Translations under genes and position numbers: made by a program
Shown: piece after piece, positions 34,728-44,382 of the stretch
Position numbering within the stretch: position 1 is the first letter of the stretch
Layout of the letters: the number at the start of each line of letters is the position of its first letter
Notes under the pieces: generated by a model
Database searches by the model: none
Seen by the model: the letters and a program-made list of their open reading frames with translations, nothing else
Told to the model about the DNA's origin: nothing
Assembly: GCA_964408955.1 (NCBI GenBank)
Contig: CAYPBK010000006.1
Location: forward strand, 17,783-81,782
DNA length: 64,000 nucleotides
Reading direction: 5' to 3'
Origin: JAAYKT01 sp964408955
Lineage (GTDB): Bacteria; Bacillota; Clostridia; Lutisporales; Lutisporaceae

Positions 34728-34766
34728 GTAACAGCTTTAATTAAAAAAGCTGTTACTTATTTTTTG
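34728..34766 (+). terminator. rho-independent terminator after secDF
   Basis: 11-bp stem GTAACAGCTTT and AAAGCTGTTAC followed by TTATTTTTT. Confidence 0.88.
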
Positions 34767-34829
34767 CTTTAAATGTGCACTAAAATGTTCTATAGTTAAA
34801 TTAAAGTAAAAAACAGGCAGGTGAAAAAA

Positions 34830-35270
34830 ATGCAATTTGTAATGGTGCTTTCCATGATTTTTGCGATACTGATAGCATTATTTGCCATACAGAATTCAGC
34901 TGTTATCACTATTAATATTTTGTGGTACAAGCTAAGTCTATCTCAGGCTATAGTAATACTGGGTTCGGCTTTATTCGGAATACTTGTAATGATTCCTTTT
35001 GATATAATAAAAAGGATAAAAAACAGCATGAAAATATCTGAATTGAATAATCAAATAAAAAAGCTGAACACAGAGCTAATAGCATATAAGAGCGGTAATA
35101 ATCTACAGCAAACCAACAACGAAAAGAAAGAAGATTTTAACGAGCAGATAAACAGCATTGACGTAATGGATGAGATTCATAACCTCAATGAAATTGAAAA
35201 GTTTAATGAAATTGAAACGTTTAATGAGATTGAAGAGTTTAATGAAATTGAAGAAATTGATAAGATTTGA
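34830..35270 (+). CDS. LapA-domain membrane protein with repetitive acidic tail
   Basis: A 146-residue protein with two membrane helices (about residues 3-22 and 38-60) framing INILWYKLSLSQAIV, the LapA/DUF1049 layout. A coiled coil follows (ISELNNQIKKLNTELIAYK), then a glutamate-rich tail made of repeated FNEIE units. The tail is encoded by four 18-bp repeats (35184-35255). AGGTGA lies five bases before ATG 34830. It is directly upstream of recJ, four bases before the recJ RBS. Confidence 0.75.
   Translation: MQFVMVLSMIFAILIALFAIQNSAVITINILWYKLSLSQAIVILGSALFGILVMIPFDIIKRIKNSMKISELNNQIKKLNTELIAYKSGNNLQQTNNEKKEDFNEQINSIDVMDEIHNLNEIEKFNEIETFNEIEEFNEIEEIDKI
35184..35255 (+). repeat. four tandem 18-bp repeats at the 3' end of the lapA-like gene
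   Basis: Units of the form TTTAATGAAATTGAAGAG (the first slightly diverged) encode FNEIEE. They lie immediately upstream of the recJ start region. Confidence 0.85.
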
Positions 35271-35283
35271 TGCAGGTGATACT

Positions 35284-36984
35284 TTGAAAAAATGGGTTCC
35301 TTATACATACGATTATAAAAACTTAGAAGTACTTATGAATGAGCTAAACATATCGGAAATAATGGCCAGGGTTCTTATAAACAGGGGCATTAATACAAAA
35401 GAAGAAGCAGAGGAATTCTTGGGTTCCACACTTAATAGCTTGCATACTCCTTTTGATATGTTAGGAATGAATAAAGCTATATTACGGGTAGAACAAGCAT
35501 TAAAAGATAAAGAAAAAATATGTATTTATGGTGATTATGATGTCGATGGGATCACCAGCGTTGCTCTGCTTTGCAACTTTTTTAAAAAATATGATTTAGA
35601 TGTTATTTATTATATACCTAATAGGCTTGAAGAAGGATACGGTCTTAACATAGAAGCAATAAAAAAATTGATTCAAAAAGAAATAAATTTAATAATAACT
35701 GTTGATTGCGGCATCAGGTCCGTAGAAGAAGTTAAATATGCTAATGATGCGGGAGTGGATACAATAATAACTGACCATCATAAATGCGGAGAATACCTGC
35801 CTGATGCGTATGCTATAATTAATCCGAATCAAAGCAATTGCGCTTATCCTTTTAAGCATTTAGCGGGTGCCGGAATAGCATTTAAGCTTATAACAGCACT
35901 TTCCCATAGATTTTCCTATGAAGATGATATTATGGATATGCTGGATTTAGTGGCTCTAGCCACTGTAGCAGATGCAGTTCCATTATTTGGGGAAAACAGA
36001 ACAATAGTTAAGAATGGTTTAGAAACCATTAAAAACACAAAGAACATTGGTCTTAGCGCATTATTGAGTGTTTCTAATATTGATTTATCAGAGTTAAATG
36101 TTTACCATCTTGGTTTCATTATAGCTCCAAGATTGAACGCTGCGGGCAGACTAAAAGATGCATCCATAGCTGTGGAAATGTTTACAACAGATGATTTTGA
36201 TAAAGCGCTGGAAATTGCAAAAGAGCTGGATGAATTAAATACAATGAGACAAAACGTTGAAAGCTCTATGCTTGACTCTGCTTTAGAAATCATTGATAAA
36301 GAGGTGGACTTAAAAACAGAAAGAATTCTCGTTCTAGAGAACAAAGCTTGGCATTTAGGGGTTTTAGGTATAATAGCTTCACGAATAACAGAAAGATTTA
36401 ATAAACCTTCTATAATAATAGCGACAGATGGCGGGCTGGGAAAAGGCTCTGCCAGAAGTATAAATGGTTTAAACATTTATGAAATCATAAGTCAATGCGA
36501 AGAGATGCTTGTTAAATTTGGCGGGCATGAATTAGCAGCGGGCTTAACTATAGAAGAGAATCTTATAGGAAAATTTCGAAGCAGGATTAATGAAATTGCG
36601 GTAGAAATGCAAGGAATAAAAGAACAACCTCCTGAAGTTTTAGTTGATTATAAGCTGGACAATAGTGATGATTTAATGAGTGTTTTTAATGATGTAAAAA
36701 AACTAGAGCCCTATGGTTACGGTAATCCTAAACCTGTTTTCGTATATAGAAATATGGGAATAAAAGATAAGAGAACAGTCGGGAACGAAGGAAAGCATTT
36801 ATCACTTAAATTATTTAACGGGGTTAATAATATTGATGCAATAGGCTTTAATATGGGTTTCATGTATAATAATATTGCAGTTAATCAGTTTATTGATATA
36901 ATATTTAGTGTGGAATTGAATGTTTGGAACGGTAAGGAAAGTATTCAGTTCTTTATCAAGGATATAAAACCGTCCAAACGTTAA
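35284..36984 (+). CDS. recJ: single-strand-specific exonuclease RecJ
   Basis: A RecJ of about 566 residues. DHH phosphoesterase motifs are IYGDYDVDGITSVALL (about residues 79-94), TVDCGIRS and DHHKCGE, followed by LDLVALATVADAVPL, GPRLNAAGR-type residues (IAPRLNAAGRLKDAS) and the DHHA1 glycine motif GGHELAAGLTI. It degrades ssDNA 5' to 3' in recombination and repair. AGGTGAT (35274-35280) fixes TTG 35284. Reading on to the upstream ATG at 35170 gives only translated repeat DNA, so it is rejected. Confidence 0.94.
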   Translation: MKKWVPYTYDYKNLEVLMNELNISEIMARVLINRGINTKEEAEEFLGSTLNSLHTPFDMLGMNKAILRVEQALKDKEKICIYGDYDVDGITSVALLCNFFKKYDLDVIYYIPNRLEEGYGLNIEAIKKLIQKEINLIITVDCGIRSVEEVKYANDAGVDTIITDHHKCGEYLPDAYAIINPNQSNCAYPFKHLAGAGIAFKLITALSHRFSYEDDIMDMLDLVALATVADAVPLFGENRTIVKNGLETIKNTKNIGLSALLSVSNIDLSELNVYHLGFIIAPRLNAAGRLKDASIAVEMFTTDDFDKALEIAKELDELNTMRQNVESSMLDSALEIIDKEVDLKTERILVLENKAWHLGVLGIIASRITERFNKPSIIIATDGGLGKGSARSINGLNIYEIISQCEEMLVKFGGHELAAGLTIEENLIGKFRSRINEIAVEMQGIKEQPPEVLVDYKLDNSDDLMSVFNDVKKLEPYGYGNPKPVFVYRNMGIKDKRTVGNEGKHLSLKLFNGVNNIDAIGFNMGFMYNNIAVNQFIDIIFSVELNVWNGKESIQFFIKDIKPSKR

Positions 36985-37004
36985 AAATCTGGGAGGTAAA
37001 TACA

Positions 37005-37523
37005 ATGGATTTAGAAAAATATATCAGGATTATTGAAGATTTCCCAAAGGAAGGAATCAGTTTTAAGGACGTGACAACGTTAATAAAAGACGGTGATGCT
37101 TTTAAAGAGGCAATAAAGGTTATGGCTGAGAACTTAAAGGATTGTCATGCTGATTTAATTATAGGACCAGAAGCCAGGGGTTTCATATTTGGTGCGGCAA
37201 TAGCCTATGAATTAGGTATTGGTTTTGTACCGGTGAGAAAACCAGGAAAGCTTCCATCCGAAACCATTGAATACGAATATGAATTGGAATATGGTACCGA
37301 CATCTTGGAAATCCACAAGGACGCCATTAAAAAAGGCGATAAGATTGCTATCATTGATGATTTATTAGCAACAGGCGGAACAATATATTCAACGGTAAAA
37401 ATGGTTGAAATGCTGGGCGGCGAGGTTGTTCATATAGGATTTTTGATAGAATTGGAAGATTTGATGGGAAGGAAATGTTTGAGTAACTATAATGTTAGCT
37501 CTGTTATAAAATATAGTCACTAA
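37005..37523 (+). CDS. apt: adenine phosphoribosyltransferase
   Basis: A 172-residue Apt with FPKEGISFKDVTTLIKDG near the N-terminus, GPEARGFIFGAAIAYELGIGFVPVRKPGKLP and the PRPP loop IAIIDDLLATGGT (about residues 116-128). It salvages adenine to AMP, matching the adenine released by the MTA phosphorylase elsewhere in the window. GGGAGGT precedes the ATG. It lies in the conserved recJ-apt-relA order. Confidence 0.95.
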   Translation: MDLEKYIRIIEDFPKEGISFKDVTTLIKDGDAFKEAIKVMAENLKDCHADLIIGPEARGFIFGAAIAYELGIGFVPVRKPGKLPSETIEYEYELEYGTDILEIHKDAIKKGDKIAIIDDLLATGGTIYSTVKMVEMLGGEVVHIGFLIELEDLMGRKCLSNYNVSSVIKYSH

Positions 37524-37550
37524 TAAAAAAGTTGGTTTCCTTTCTGTCCT

Positions 37551-37585
37551 AAAAAGGCTTCAGGTTAATATATGGAGCTTTTTTT
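37551..37585 (+). terminator. terminator after apt
   Basis: AAAAAGGCTTC pairs with GGAGCTTTTT (with G-T pairs) and is followed by T residues. Confidence 0.6.
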
Positions 37586-37599
37586 ATATAACAGTTAAG

Positions 37600-37710
37600 C
37601 TATAGTTGCTGTTCACAAGTATTTTTTAGATTATTAATATTTGATAAATATTGCATTAATCCTATCAAATATAATAAGCAATACTGAGGTTACATTTGAA
37701 CTGTAACAAG
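37600..37710 (+). repeat. dispersed intergenic repeat, copy B (fullest, palindromic)
   Basis: TTATTAATATTTGATA (37631-37646) can pair with TATCAAATATAATAA (37664-37678) as a 15-bp stem with one bulge. Outer arms GTTCACAAGTA and TACATTTGAAC also pair imperfectly. The core matches copies at 14220-14275 and 22406-22462. It fills most of the 309-bp apt-relA gap. Confidence 0.7.
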
Positions 37711-37771
37711 CTATAATTACATTAAACAAAATATACAGCACAATCTCTTTTCAATTTTTATATTTATGTCA

Positions 37772-37799
37772 TTGTAATGTCTATATACTATGATATTAT
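37772..37799 (+). promoter_or_regulatory. candidate sigma-A promoter of relA
   Basis: TTGTAA (37772-37777), a 16-bp spacer and TATTAT (37794-37799), 34 bp before the ATG. Confidence 0.4.
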
Positions 37800-37832
37800 T
37801 ATAGTTAATTTAAAACAAAAGTTGGTGTACTT

Positions 37833-40001
37833 ATGTTACAAGATTTATTGAATAAAATAAAATCATATAATCCTACCGGAGACTTTTCATTAATAGTAAA
37901 GGCCTATGAATTTGCTTTAGACGCACACCAGGGGCAAAGAAGGATCTCAGGAGAGGATTATATATCCCATCCTACTGCAGTAGCTGAGATACTGGCAGAC
38001 CTTAACATGGATAATACAACAATTGCTGCCGGTATACTTCATGATGTCATTGAGGACACAACCTTTAGTTATGAAAACATAAAGGAAATGTTTAGTCCGG
38101 AAATTGCTATGCTCGTTGACGGCGTAACAAAGCTGGGAAAGCTTGAATATAAGACTAAAGAAGAGCAGCAGGCAGAGAGCTTAAGGAAAATGTTTGTTGC
38201 CATGGCTAAAGATATAAGAGTAATACTTATTAAGCTTGCAGATAGACTCCATAATTTGAGGACTTTAAGATGCATGTCAAGAGAAAAGCAAATAGAAAAG
38301 GCTACTGAAACTTTAGAGATATATGCTCCTATAGCTCATAGACTTGGTATTTCTAAAATGAAGTGGGAAATGGAAGACTTATCCTTAAGATACTTAGAAC
38401 CTGATATCTATAAAGAGTTAGGTGAAAAGGTTGCGAAAAAAAGAGAAGAAAGAGAAGATTACATTAATGCTGTTATAGATGAAATAAATAAAAAGAATAA
38501 GGAAATGGGTATAGAAGCAGAAATTGAAGGAAGACCTAAAAACTTTTACAGCATATATAAGAAAATGTACTATCAAAATAAAACCTTTGAACAAATATTT
38601 GATATTACGGCAGTAAGAGTAATCGTGGATACTGTCAAAGATTGCTACGGAGTTTTAGGTATCGTTCATACTCTATGGAAGCCCATACCCGGCAGGTTTA
38701 AAGATTATGTAGCAATGCCCAAGCCGAATATGTATCAATCTATTCATACAACAGTAATTGGTCCGGACGGAGAACCTTTTGAAGTGCAAATAAGAACCTG
38801 GGAAATGCATAAAACATCAGAATTTGGTATAGCTGCCCATTGGAAGTATAAAGAAGGCAGGGCTTCCCAAAGTGAATTCGACGATAAATTTAAATGGCTT
38901 AGGCAAATGTTGGAATGGCAAAATGAGGTTAAGGACACCAAGGAATTCATGGAAACATTGAAAATAGATTTGGTTATTGATGAAGTGTATGTATTTACTC
39001 CTAAAGGCGATGTCATTGATTTGCCGGTGGATTCGACACCTATAGATTTTGCATATAAAATTCACAGTGCAATAGGCAATAAATGTGTAGGCGGCAAAAT
39101 CAATGGGAGGATTGTTCCTTTAGACTATAAATTACAAAACGGGGATATAGTAGAGATAATAACATCAGCTAATTCTAACGGTCCTAGCAGAGATTGGCTT
39201 AAGGTTGTCAAAAGCTCACAGGCAAAGAATAAAATAAGACAGTGGTTTAAAAAGGATAGAAGAGAAGAGAACATTCAAAAAGGTCGGGATATACTTGATA
39301 AGGAAATCAAAAAGCTAGGCTTTACACAAGCTCAAGTGATAAAAAATGAATGGTTGGAACAAATTTATAAAAAGCTTGGTTTACATTCTGTTGATGATTT
39401 ATACGCAACCTTAGGATATGGCGGACTTACTTTAAATCAAGTACTCATGAAGCTAAAGGAAGAAGCAAGAAAAACCTTGAAGCTCGAGGGCAGCGAAGAA
39501 GAAGAAATAGAAAAACAAGTTTTAAAATCTATTACTCAGAAAAGAAAAAGTTCGGATACAGGGGTAAAGGTTAAAGATATAGAAAATGTATTAGTCAGAT
39601 TCTCTAAATGCTGCAATCCTGTTCCCGGGGACGAGATAATCGGATATATTACAAAAGGCAGAGGTGTTTCAGTTCATAGAAGCGATTGTCCCAATGCAAA
39701 GGATTTGCTTTCAGAACCGGAAAGGCTTATAGAGGTTGAATGGAATACAAAAAGCTTGGTTTCTTATAACGCAGATTTGCAAATCAAAGCAAACGACAGA
39801 CAAGGTTTATTGGCGGAAATAACTTCAATAATTAATGAAAACAAAATAAATATCGTATCTTTTTATTCGAAAACATCTAAGGATAAAGTGGCAAATATCA
39901 GCTTTATATTAGAAATAAACGATATAGAACAATTAAATAAATTGATAAAGAAATTTAAAAAGCTCGAAGGCGTTATAGATGTATATAGGGCAAAGCAATA
40001 G
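37833..40001 (+). CDS. relA: bifunctional (p)ppGpp synthase/hydrolase (Rel)
   Basis: A 722-residue long RSH protein. The HD hydrolase domain has RRISGEDYISHPTAVAEIL and AAGILHDVIEDT (about residues 35-75) with ADRLHNLRTL. The synthetase domain has GRPKNFYSIYKKMYYQNKTFEQIFDITAVRVIV and a NMYQSIHTTVIGP loop. A TGS domain (VFTPKGDVIDLPVDSTPIDFAYKIH), a CC/zinc-finger part (RFSKCCNPVPGDEIIGY) and a C-terminal ACT domain follow. Both active sites look intact, so it both makes and degrades (p)ppGpp on ribosomes. The RBS is GTTGGTG. Confidence 0.95.
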   Translation: MLQDLLNKIKSYNPTGDFSLIVKAYEFALDAHQGQRRISGEDYISHPTAVAEILADLNMDNTTIAAGILHDVIEDTTFSYENIKEMFSPEIAMLVDGVTKLGKLEYKTKEEQQAESLRKMFVAMAKDIRVILIKLADRLHNLRTLRCMSREKQIEKATETLEIYAPIAHRLGISKMKWEMEDLSLRYLEPDIYKELGEKVAKKREEREDYINAVIDEINKKNKEMGIEAEIEGRPKNFYSIYKKMYYQNKTFEQIFDITAVRVIVDTVKDCYGVLGIVHTLWKPIPGRFKDYVAMPKPNMYQSIHTTVIGPDGEPFEVQIRTWEMHKTSEFGIAAHWKYKEGRASQSEFDDKFKWLRQMLEWQNEVKDTKEFMETLKIDLVIDEVYVFTPKGDVIDLPVDSTPIDFAYKIHSAIGNKCVGGKINGRIVPLDYKLQNGDIVEIITSANSNGPSRDWLKVVKSSQAKNKIRQWFKKDRREENIQKGRDILDKEIKKLGFTQAQVIKNEWLEQIYKKLGLHSVDDLYATLGYGGLTLNQVLMKLKEEARKTLKLEGSEEEEIEKQVLKSITQKRKSSDTGVKVKDIENVLVRFSKCCNPVPGDEIIGYITKGRGVSVHRSDCPNAKDLLSEPERLIEVEWNTKSLVSYNADLQIKANDRQGLLAEITSIINENKINIVSFYSKTSKDKVANISFILEINDIEQLNKLIKKFKKLEGVIDVYRAKQ

Positions 40002-40012
40002 GAGGTTTATTA

Positions 40013-40462
40013 ATGAGAGCTGTGATACAAAGAGTTACACAAAGCAGTGTAAAAGTTGAAGGTAAAATTGTGGGAGAAATAAAAAAAGGTCTTATGGTTT
40101 TATTAGGAATCAGTGATGAAGATAAACCAAGCGATATAGATTATATGGTTGAGAAGATTACTAATCTTAGAATATTTGAGGATAATGAAGGTAAAATGAA
40201 CCTATCTCTATTTGATATAAAAGGTGAGCTTCTGGTAGTATCACAATTTACTTTATACGGTGATTGTAGGAAAGGAAGGAGACCGAGCTTTGTAAAAGCG
40301 GCCGGACCGGATAAAGCAGAGCAATACTATAATGAATTTGTCTTAAAGTGCAAAAATTTAGGTATAAATACGCAAACAGGAATTTTTCAAGCAGAAATGC
40401 TTGTTAATATAAATAATGATGGACCTGTTACAGTGATCATTGATAGCGAGAAGATAATTTAA
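40013..40462 (+). CDS. dtd: D-aminoacyl-tRNA deacylase
   Basis: A 149-residue Dtd with MRAVIQRVTQSSVKVEG at the start, the SQFTLYGDC motif near residue 79 and the cross-subunit GPVTVIIDS motif near the end (Gly-cisPro in canonical Dtd; NDGPVTV here). It removes D-amino acids and glycine mischarged on tRNA. This may be especially relevant in a cell making D-ornithine. AGGAGGT precedes the ATG. It lies in the relA-dtd-MBL-hemZ cluster. Confidence 0.94.
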   Translation: MRAVIQRVTQSSVKVEGKIVGEIKKGLMVLLGISDEDKPSDIDYMVEKITNLRIFEDNEGKMNLSLFDIKGELLVVSQFTLYGDCRKGRRPSFVKAAGPDKAEQYYNEFVLKCKNLGINTQTGIFQAEMLVNINNDGPVTVIIDSEKII

Positions 40463-40475
40463 AAGGAGTTTATTT

Positions 40476-41096
40476 ATGAAATTAATAAAAATGCCTTTAG
40501 GCATATATCAAGCGAATTGCTATATAATTTGGGATGAGGAATCAAAGAAAACTGCTGTTATAGATCCCGGAGGGGACTTTGATTATATAAAACAGTTGAT
40601 TCAAAAGGAAAACCTAACTTTGGAATATATAATACTGACTCATGGGCATGCTGACCATATAGGTGCGGTTTTGGAGCTGAAGGAATTCTATAACCCAAAG
40701 GTTCTTATTCACAAGGATGATAATAATATGCTTAAAAACAAAAGAATTAATTATTCTGATGTATTAGGTAAAAAAATTGTTGAGCTGGACGCTGATGTAA
40801 AACTGGAAAACGGTGATGAAATAAATGTTGGGAATATAAATATGGAAATAATCCATACTCCGGGACATTCAAAAGGGAGTATATGTATAAAGACGAACAA
40901 TATATTATTCACTGGAGATACCTTGTTTGCCGGCTCCATTGGAAGAACTGATTTAGAAGGTGGTTCTTTTCAAGAAATTATTAGCTCCATTAAGGACAAT
41001 TTATTGATACTTCCCGATGAAACGATAGTATATCCCGGGCATGGACCTTCTTCTACTATAGCTGCCGAGAAAGCAAACAATCCTTTTCTTAAGTAA
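40476..41096 (+). CDS. MBL-fold metallohydrolase (glyoxalase II-like)
   Basis: A 206-residue metallo-beta-lactamase-fold hydrolase. The metal motif is LTHGHADHIGAV (THxHxDH, about residues 50-61), HTPGHSKGSICI supplies the next His, FTGDTLFAGSIGRTDL supplies the bridging Asp, and YPGHGPSST supplies the last His. The family includes hydroxyacylglutathione hydrolases and similar thioesterases. Its position between dtd and hemZ is conserved across Clostridia, though the substrate is unknown. AAAAGGAG precedes the ATG. Confidence 0.9.
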   Translation: MKLIKMPLGIYQANCYIIWDEESKKTAVIDPGGDFDYIKQLIQKENLTLEYIILTHGHADHIGAVLELKEFYNPKVLIHKDDNNMLKNKRINYSDVLGKKIVELDADVKLENGDEINVGNINMEIIHTPGHSKGSICIKTNNILFTGDTLFAGSIGRTDLEGGSFQEIISSIKDNLLILPDETIVYPGHGPSSTIAAEKANNPFLK

Positions 41097-41113
41097 CTGG
41101 AGATGAGGTAGCA

Positions 41114-42574
41114 ATGAAAGTCATTGTAAAAGTAAACCATGAATTCCAATACGGATTGCTAGAAATAATAAAACCTTTTTTTCCGAATGAAGAAATAATA
41201 TTCACTGATGATGAGACGGATTCATGGAAAATACGAGAAGATGTTTTTATAAAAAGCGTTACAGAAACAGATAAAGAGAAAACCATTATCCGTAGCTTTA
41301 TTACTTATAAAGAGGTAGATGAAACCTTTATAATTACATCAAGTAACGATGAAAACAGTATTAAAACGGCAATAAAAAAATCTTTATATATAACTTTTGT
41401 TAAGCTTTTTAATAAATCATTACCCTGGGGCATTCTGACAGGAATAAGGCCTGTAAAGCTAGTTCATAATTTTTTTGATGATGGATTAACAGATAAAGAA
41501 ATCATTGATGCTTTGATGAGAGATTATTATGTAAGCGAAAAAAAAGCCAGGCTTGCTTTAGATGTTGCATTAAACAATAAAAGGTATATAAAGAAAACCA
41601 GGAAGAATAAAGTTGATATTTATATAGGAATACCATTTTGTCCTAGCAGATGTTATTTTTGTTCCTTTGCGTCTAATAGCTTACCTAAGCATAAAGACAT
41701 GATTAGACCATATCTTACTGCGTTAGAAAAGGAAATAAAAGCGACAGCACATTACCTGAAAGAGAAAAACATAACTATTGAAACAATATATATAGGGGGA
41801 GGCACGCCTACATCAATAGAAGATGAGGATTTCGAAAGTCTGCTTGATAAAGTTAATGAGTATTGGCCAATAAAGGATGAATTTACTTGCGAAGCCGGTA
41901 GGCCTGATACTATAACCGAGGAAAAGCTGCGAATAATGAAAAAATCAGGAGTTAATCGAATATGTATTAACCCTCAAACAATGAATGATGATACTTTAAA
42001 AATAATAGGCAGAAACCACACTGCCGTTCAAGTAATTGATAGTTTTTACTTGGCACGAAGCTTTGGTTTCACAAATATTAACATGGATATTATTTTAGGA
42101 TTGCCCGGAGAAGGTGTAGACCATATAAAGAATACTATGGAGAGAATTCTAAAGCTCGGACCTGAGAACATTACATTGCATACTTTATCAATTAAGCGCT
42201 CATCCAGGTATCATGAATATGAGAGTATTACTCTTAATAATGAATATATTGACGAAATGATGGATTATGCGATAGCAGCTTTAAGATCAGCAGGTATGAA
42301 GCCCTATTATTTATATAAGCAAAAGAACACCGTTGAAAACTTGGAAAATATAGGCTTCTCACTAGAAAATTACGAATGCGTTTATAATATACTGACAGTG
42401 GAAGAAAAACAAAGCATTATAGCCTTTGGCGCCGATGCTTCAACTAAAATAGTTTTCGAAAAAGAGAATAGAATAGAAAGACAATATAATATAAAGGATT
42501 TGGAGCTTTATATTGAAAGAATCGACGAACAAATAGAAAAGAAGCTTAATTTATTAAAGCAATTATATGATTGA
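41114..42574 (+). CDS. hemZ: coproporphyrinogen III dehydrogenase-like radical SAM protein HemZ
   Basis: A 486-residue HemZ. An N-terminal HemZ-specific region (about 1-165) precedes the radical SAM core with IGIPFCPSRCYFCSFAS (CxxxCxxC, about residues 173-190), then IYIGGGTPTS, NRICINPQTMND and NMDIILGLPGEG. It is the oxygen-independent coproporphyrinogen oxidase paralogue; in heme-less fermenters its true role is uncertain. GGAGATGAGG precedes the ATG. In many Firmicutes hemZ is followed by hisS then aspS; here aspS follows directly. Confidence 0.9.
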   Translation: MKVIVKVNHEFQYGLLEIIKPFFPNEEIIFTDDETDSWKIREDVFIKSVTETDKEKTIIRSFITYKEVDETFIITSSNDENSIKTAIKKSLYITFVKLFNKSLPWGILTGIRPVKLVHNFFDDGLTDKEIIDALMRDYYVSEKKARLALDVALNNKRYIKKTRKNKVDIYIGIPFCPSRCYFCSFASNSLPKHKDMIRPYLTALEKEIKATAHYLKEKNITIETIYIGGGTPTSIEDEDFESLLDKVNEYWPIKDEFTCEAGRPDTITEEKLRIMKKSGVNRICINPQTMNDDTLKIIGRNHTAVQVIDSFYLARSFGFTNINMDIILGLPGEGVDHIKNTMERILKLGPENITLHTLSIKRSSRYHEYESITLNNEYIDEMMDYAIAALRSAGMKPYYLYKQKNTVENLENIGFSLENYECVYNILTVEEKQSIIAFGADASTKIVFEKENRIERQYNIKDLELYIERIDEQIEKKLNLLKQLYD

Positions 42575-42607
42575 TTCATTTATTAATATTGCATAGGAGG
42601 AATTTAA

Positions 42608-44371
42608 ATGGCTAAATATAAGAGGTCAAGCATGTGCGGTGAAATTAAAAAAGAAGATGTCGGTAAACAGGTATCTTTAACCGGTTGGGTTCAAAAAAAC
42701 AGAAATCTGGGCGGTTTAATTTTTTTAGACTTAAGAGATAGAACCGGTATAGTTCAAATTATTTTTGATAAAGATAAAAATAATGACCTTTTTGAAAAAA
42801 CAGAAAATATCCGCAACGAATATGTATTATACATAACAGGAGAGGTAAGAAAAAGAGAAGGTGCAATAAACTCAAAGTTAAAAACCGGTGAAATGGAAAT
42901 TGTGGCAACCTCCTTAGAAATATTAAGCGAAGCTGAGACCACTCCTATTTATATTGAGGATGATTTAAACGCTTCAGAAAGTATAAGGCTAAAATATAGA
43001 TATTTAGATTTAAGAAGACCTGTAATGCAGGAAAAACTATTCATAAGACATAAAGTAAGCAAGATCATACGGGATTATTTTTATGATAAAGGGTTTATTG
43101 AAGTTGAAACCCCTGTATTGACTAAAACAACTCCCGAAGGAGCGAGAGATTATTTAGTCCCAAGCAGGGTTCAGCCTGGAAAGTTCTATGCATTGCCTCA
43201 ATCGCCTCAGTTATTCAAACAAATATTGATGGTATCGGGCTTTGATAAATATTATCAAATAGTAAAATGTTTTCGTGATGAGGATTTGAGAGCCGACAGG
43301 CAACCGGAGTTTACACAGTTGGATATGGAAATGTCTTTTGTTGACAAGGAGGATATAATAGACATAGTGGAAGGACTGCTGTTCGAAGTATTTAGTAAAA
43401 TCAAAGGCTGTGATTTGAAACCTCCCTTTAAAAGGTTAAAATACAGTGAAGCTATGGACAGATTTGGCTCAGATAAGCCTGATATAAGATTTGGCATGGA
43501 GCTGAAGGACCTAAGCGATATTTTGGAAGAGACAAATTTTGAAGTATTTAAAAAAGCTTTAAGCGGCGGTGGTACTGTTAGAGCTATAAATGCTACAGGC
43601 TGCGGAAAAAAATTAAGCAGAAGAGATATAGATTCTCTCGGAGAATTTGTAAAAACTTATAAAGCAAAAGGTTTGGCTTGGATTAATTTAACGGAAGAAG
43701 GGATTAAATCCCCCATATTAAAATTTCTATCTGATAAAGAATTGAACATGATTATTGAAAAAACCAATGCGGTAACAGGCGATATTATTCTAATAGTAGC
43801 GGATGACAATGATATTGTATACGATTCTCTTGGGCAATTGCGGCTGGAACTGTCACGAAGATTTAGTCTTGTTGAGAAGGATGATATTGGAATACTATGG
43901 GTTACAGAATTCCCATTATTGGAATATGACAAGGAAGAAAAAAGATATGCGGCAAAGCATCATCCTTTTACGTCACCTATGGAAGAGGATATACCTTTAC
44001 TGGATAAGGAGCCTGGCAAAGCCAGAGCAAAAGCTTATGATATTGTTTTAAACGGGTTTGAATTAGGCGGAGGAAGTATAAGAATACACGACAGCAAGCT
44101 TCAAGAAAAAATGTTTTCTACTTTAGGCTTTACTATGGAGCAAGCTTGGAATAAATTCGGCTTTTTACTTGAAGCTTTTAAATATGGCACTCCTCCTCAT
44201 GGCGGAATCGCAATCGGCATTGACAGATTAATAATGTTGCTTACAGACACTGATAATATAAAGGATGTAATAGCATTTCCGAAGACTCAAAGCGCTACCT
44301 GCTTAATGACAGAGGCACCGTCCGCTGCAGATAAAAAGCAGCTGGATGAGTTAAATATAAAACAAATATAA
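42608..44371 (+). CDS. aspS: aspartyl-tRNA synthetase
   Basis: A 587-residue bacterial-type AspRS. It has an N-terminal OB anticodon-binding domain (VSLTGWVQKNRNLGGLIFLDLRDRTGIVQI), class II motif 2 (QIVKCFRDEDLRADRQPEFTQLDMEMSF), the bacterial GAD insertion (about residues 285-420) and motif 3 (GTPPHGGIAIGIDRLIMLL). It charges tRNA-Asp. AGGAGG precedes the ATG. No T-box leader fits in the 33-bp gap. The hisS gene that usually sits just upstream is missing here. Confidence 0.96.
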   Translation: MAKYKRSSMCGEIKKEDVGKQVSLTGWVQKNRNLGGLIFLDLRDRTGIVQIIFDKDKNNDLFEKTENIRNEYVLYITGEVRKREGAINSKLKTGEMEIVATSLEILSEAETTPIYIEDDLNASESIRLKYRYLDLRRPVMQEKLFIRHKVSKIIRDYFYDKGFIEVETPVLTKTTPEGARDYLVPSRVQPGKFYALPQSPQLFKQILMVSGFDKYYQIVKCFRDEDLRADRQPEFTQLDMEMSFVDKEDIIDIVEGLLFEVFSKIKGCDLKPPFKRLKYSEAMDRFGSDKPDIRFGMELKDLSDILEETNFEVFKKALSGGGTVRAINATGCGKKLSRRDIDSLGEFVKTYKAKGLAWINLTEEGIKSPILKFLSDKELNMIIEKTNAVTGDIILIVADDNDIVYDSLGQLRLELSRRFSLVEKDDIGILWVTEFPLLEYDKEEKRYAAKHHPFTSPMEEDIPLLDKEPGKARAKAYDIVLNGFELGGGSIRIHDSKLQEKMFSTLGFTMEQAWNKFGFLLEAFKYGTPPHGGIAIGIDRLIMLLTDTDNIKDVIAFPKTQSATCLMTEAPSAADKKQLDELNIKQI

Positions 44372-44382
44372 AGGTAATACCA

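Noticed and set aside
42575..42607. T-box leader for aspS
   Set aside because: The gap is far too short for a T-box.
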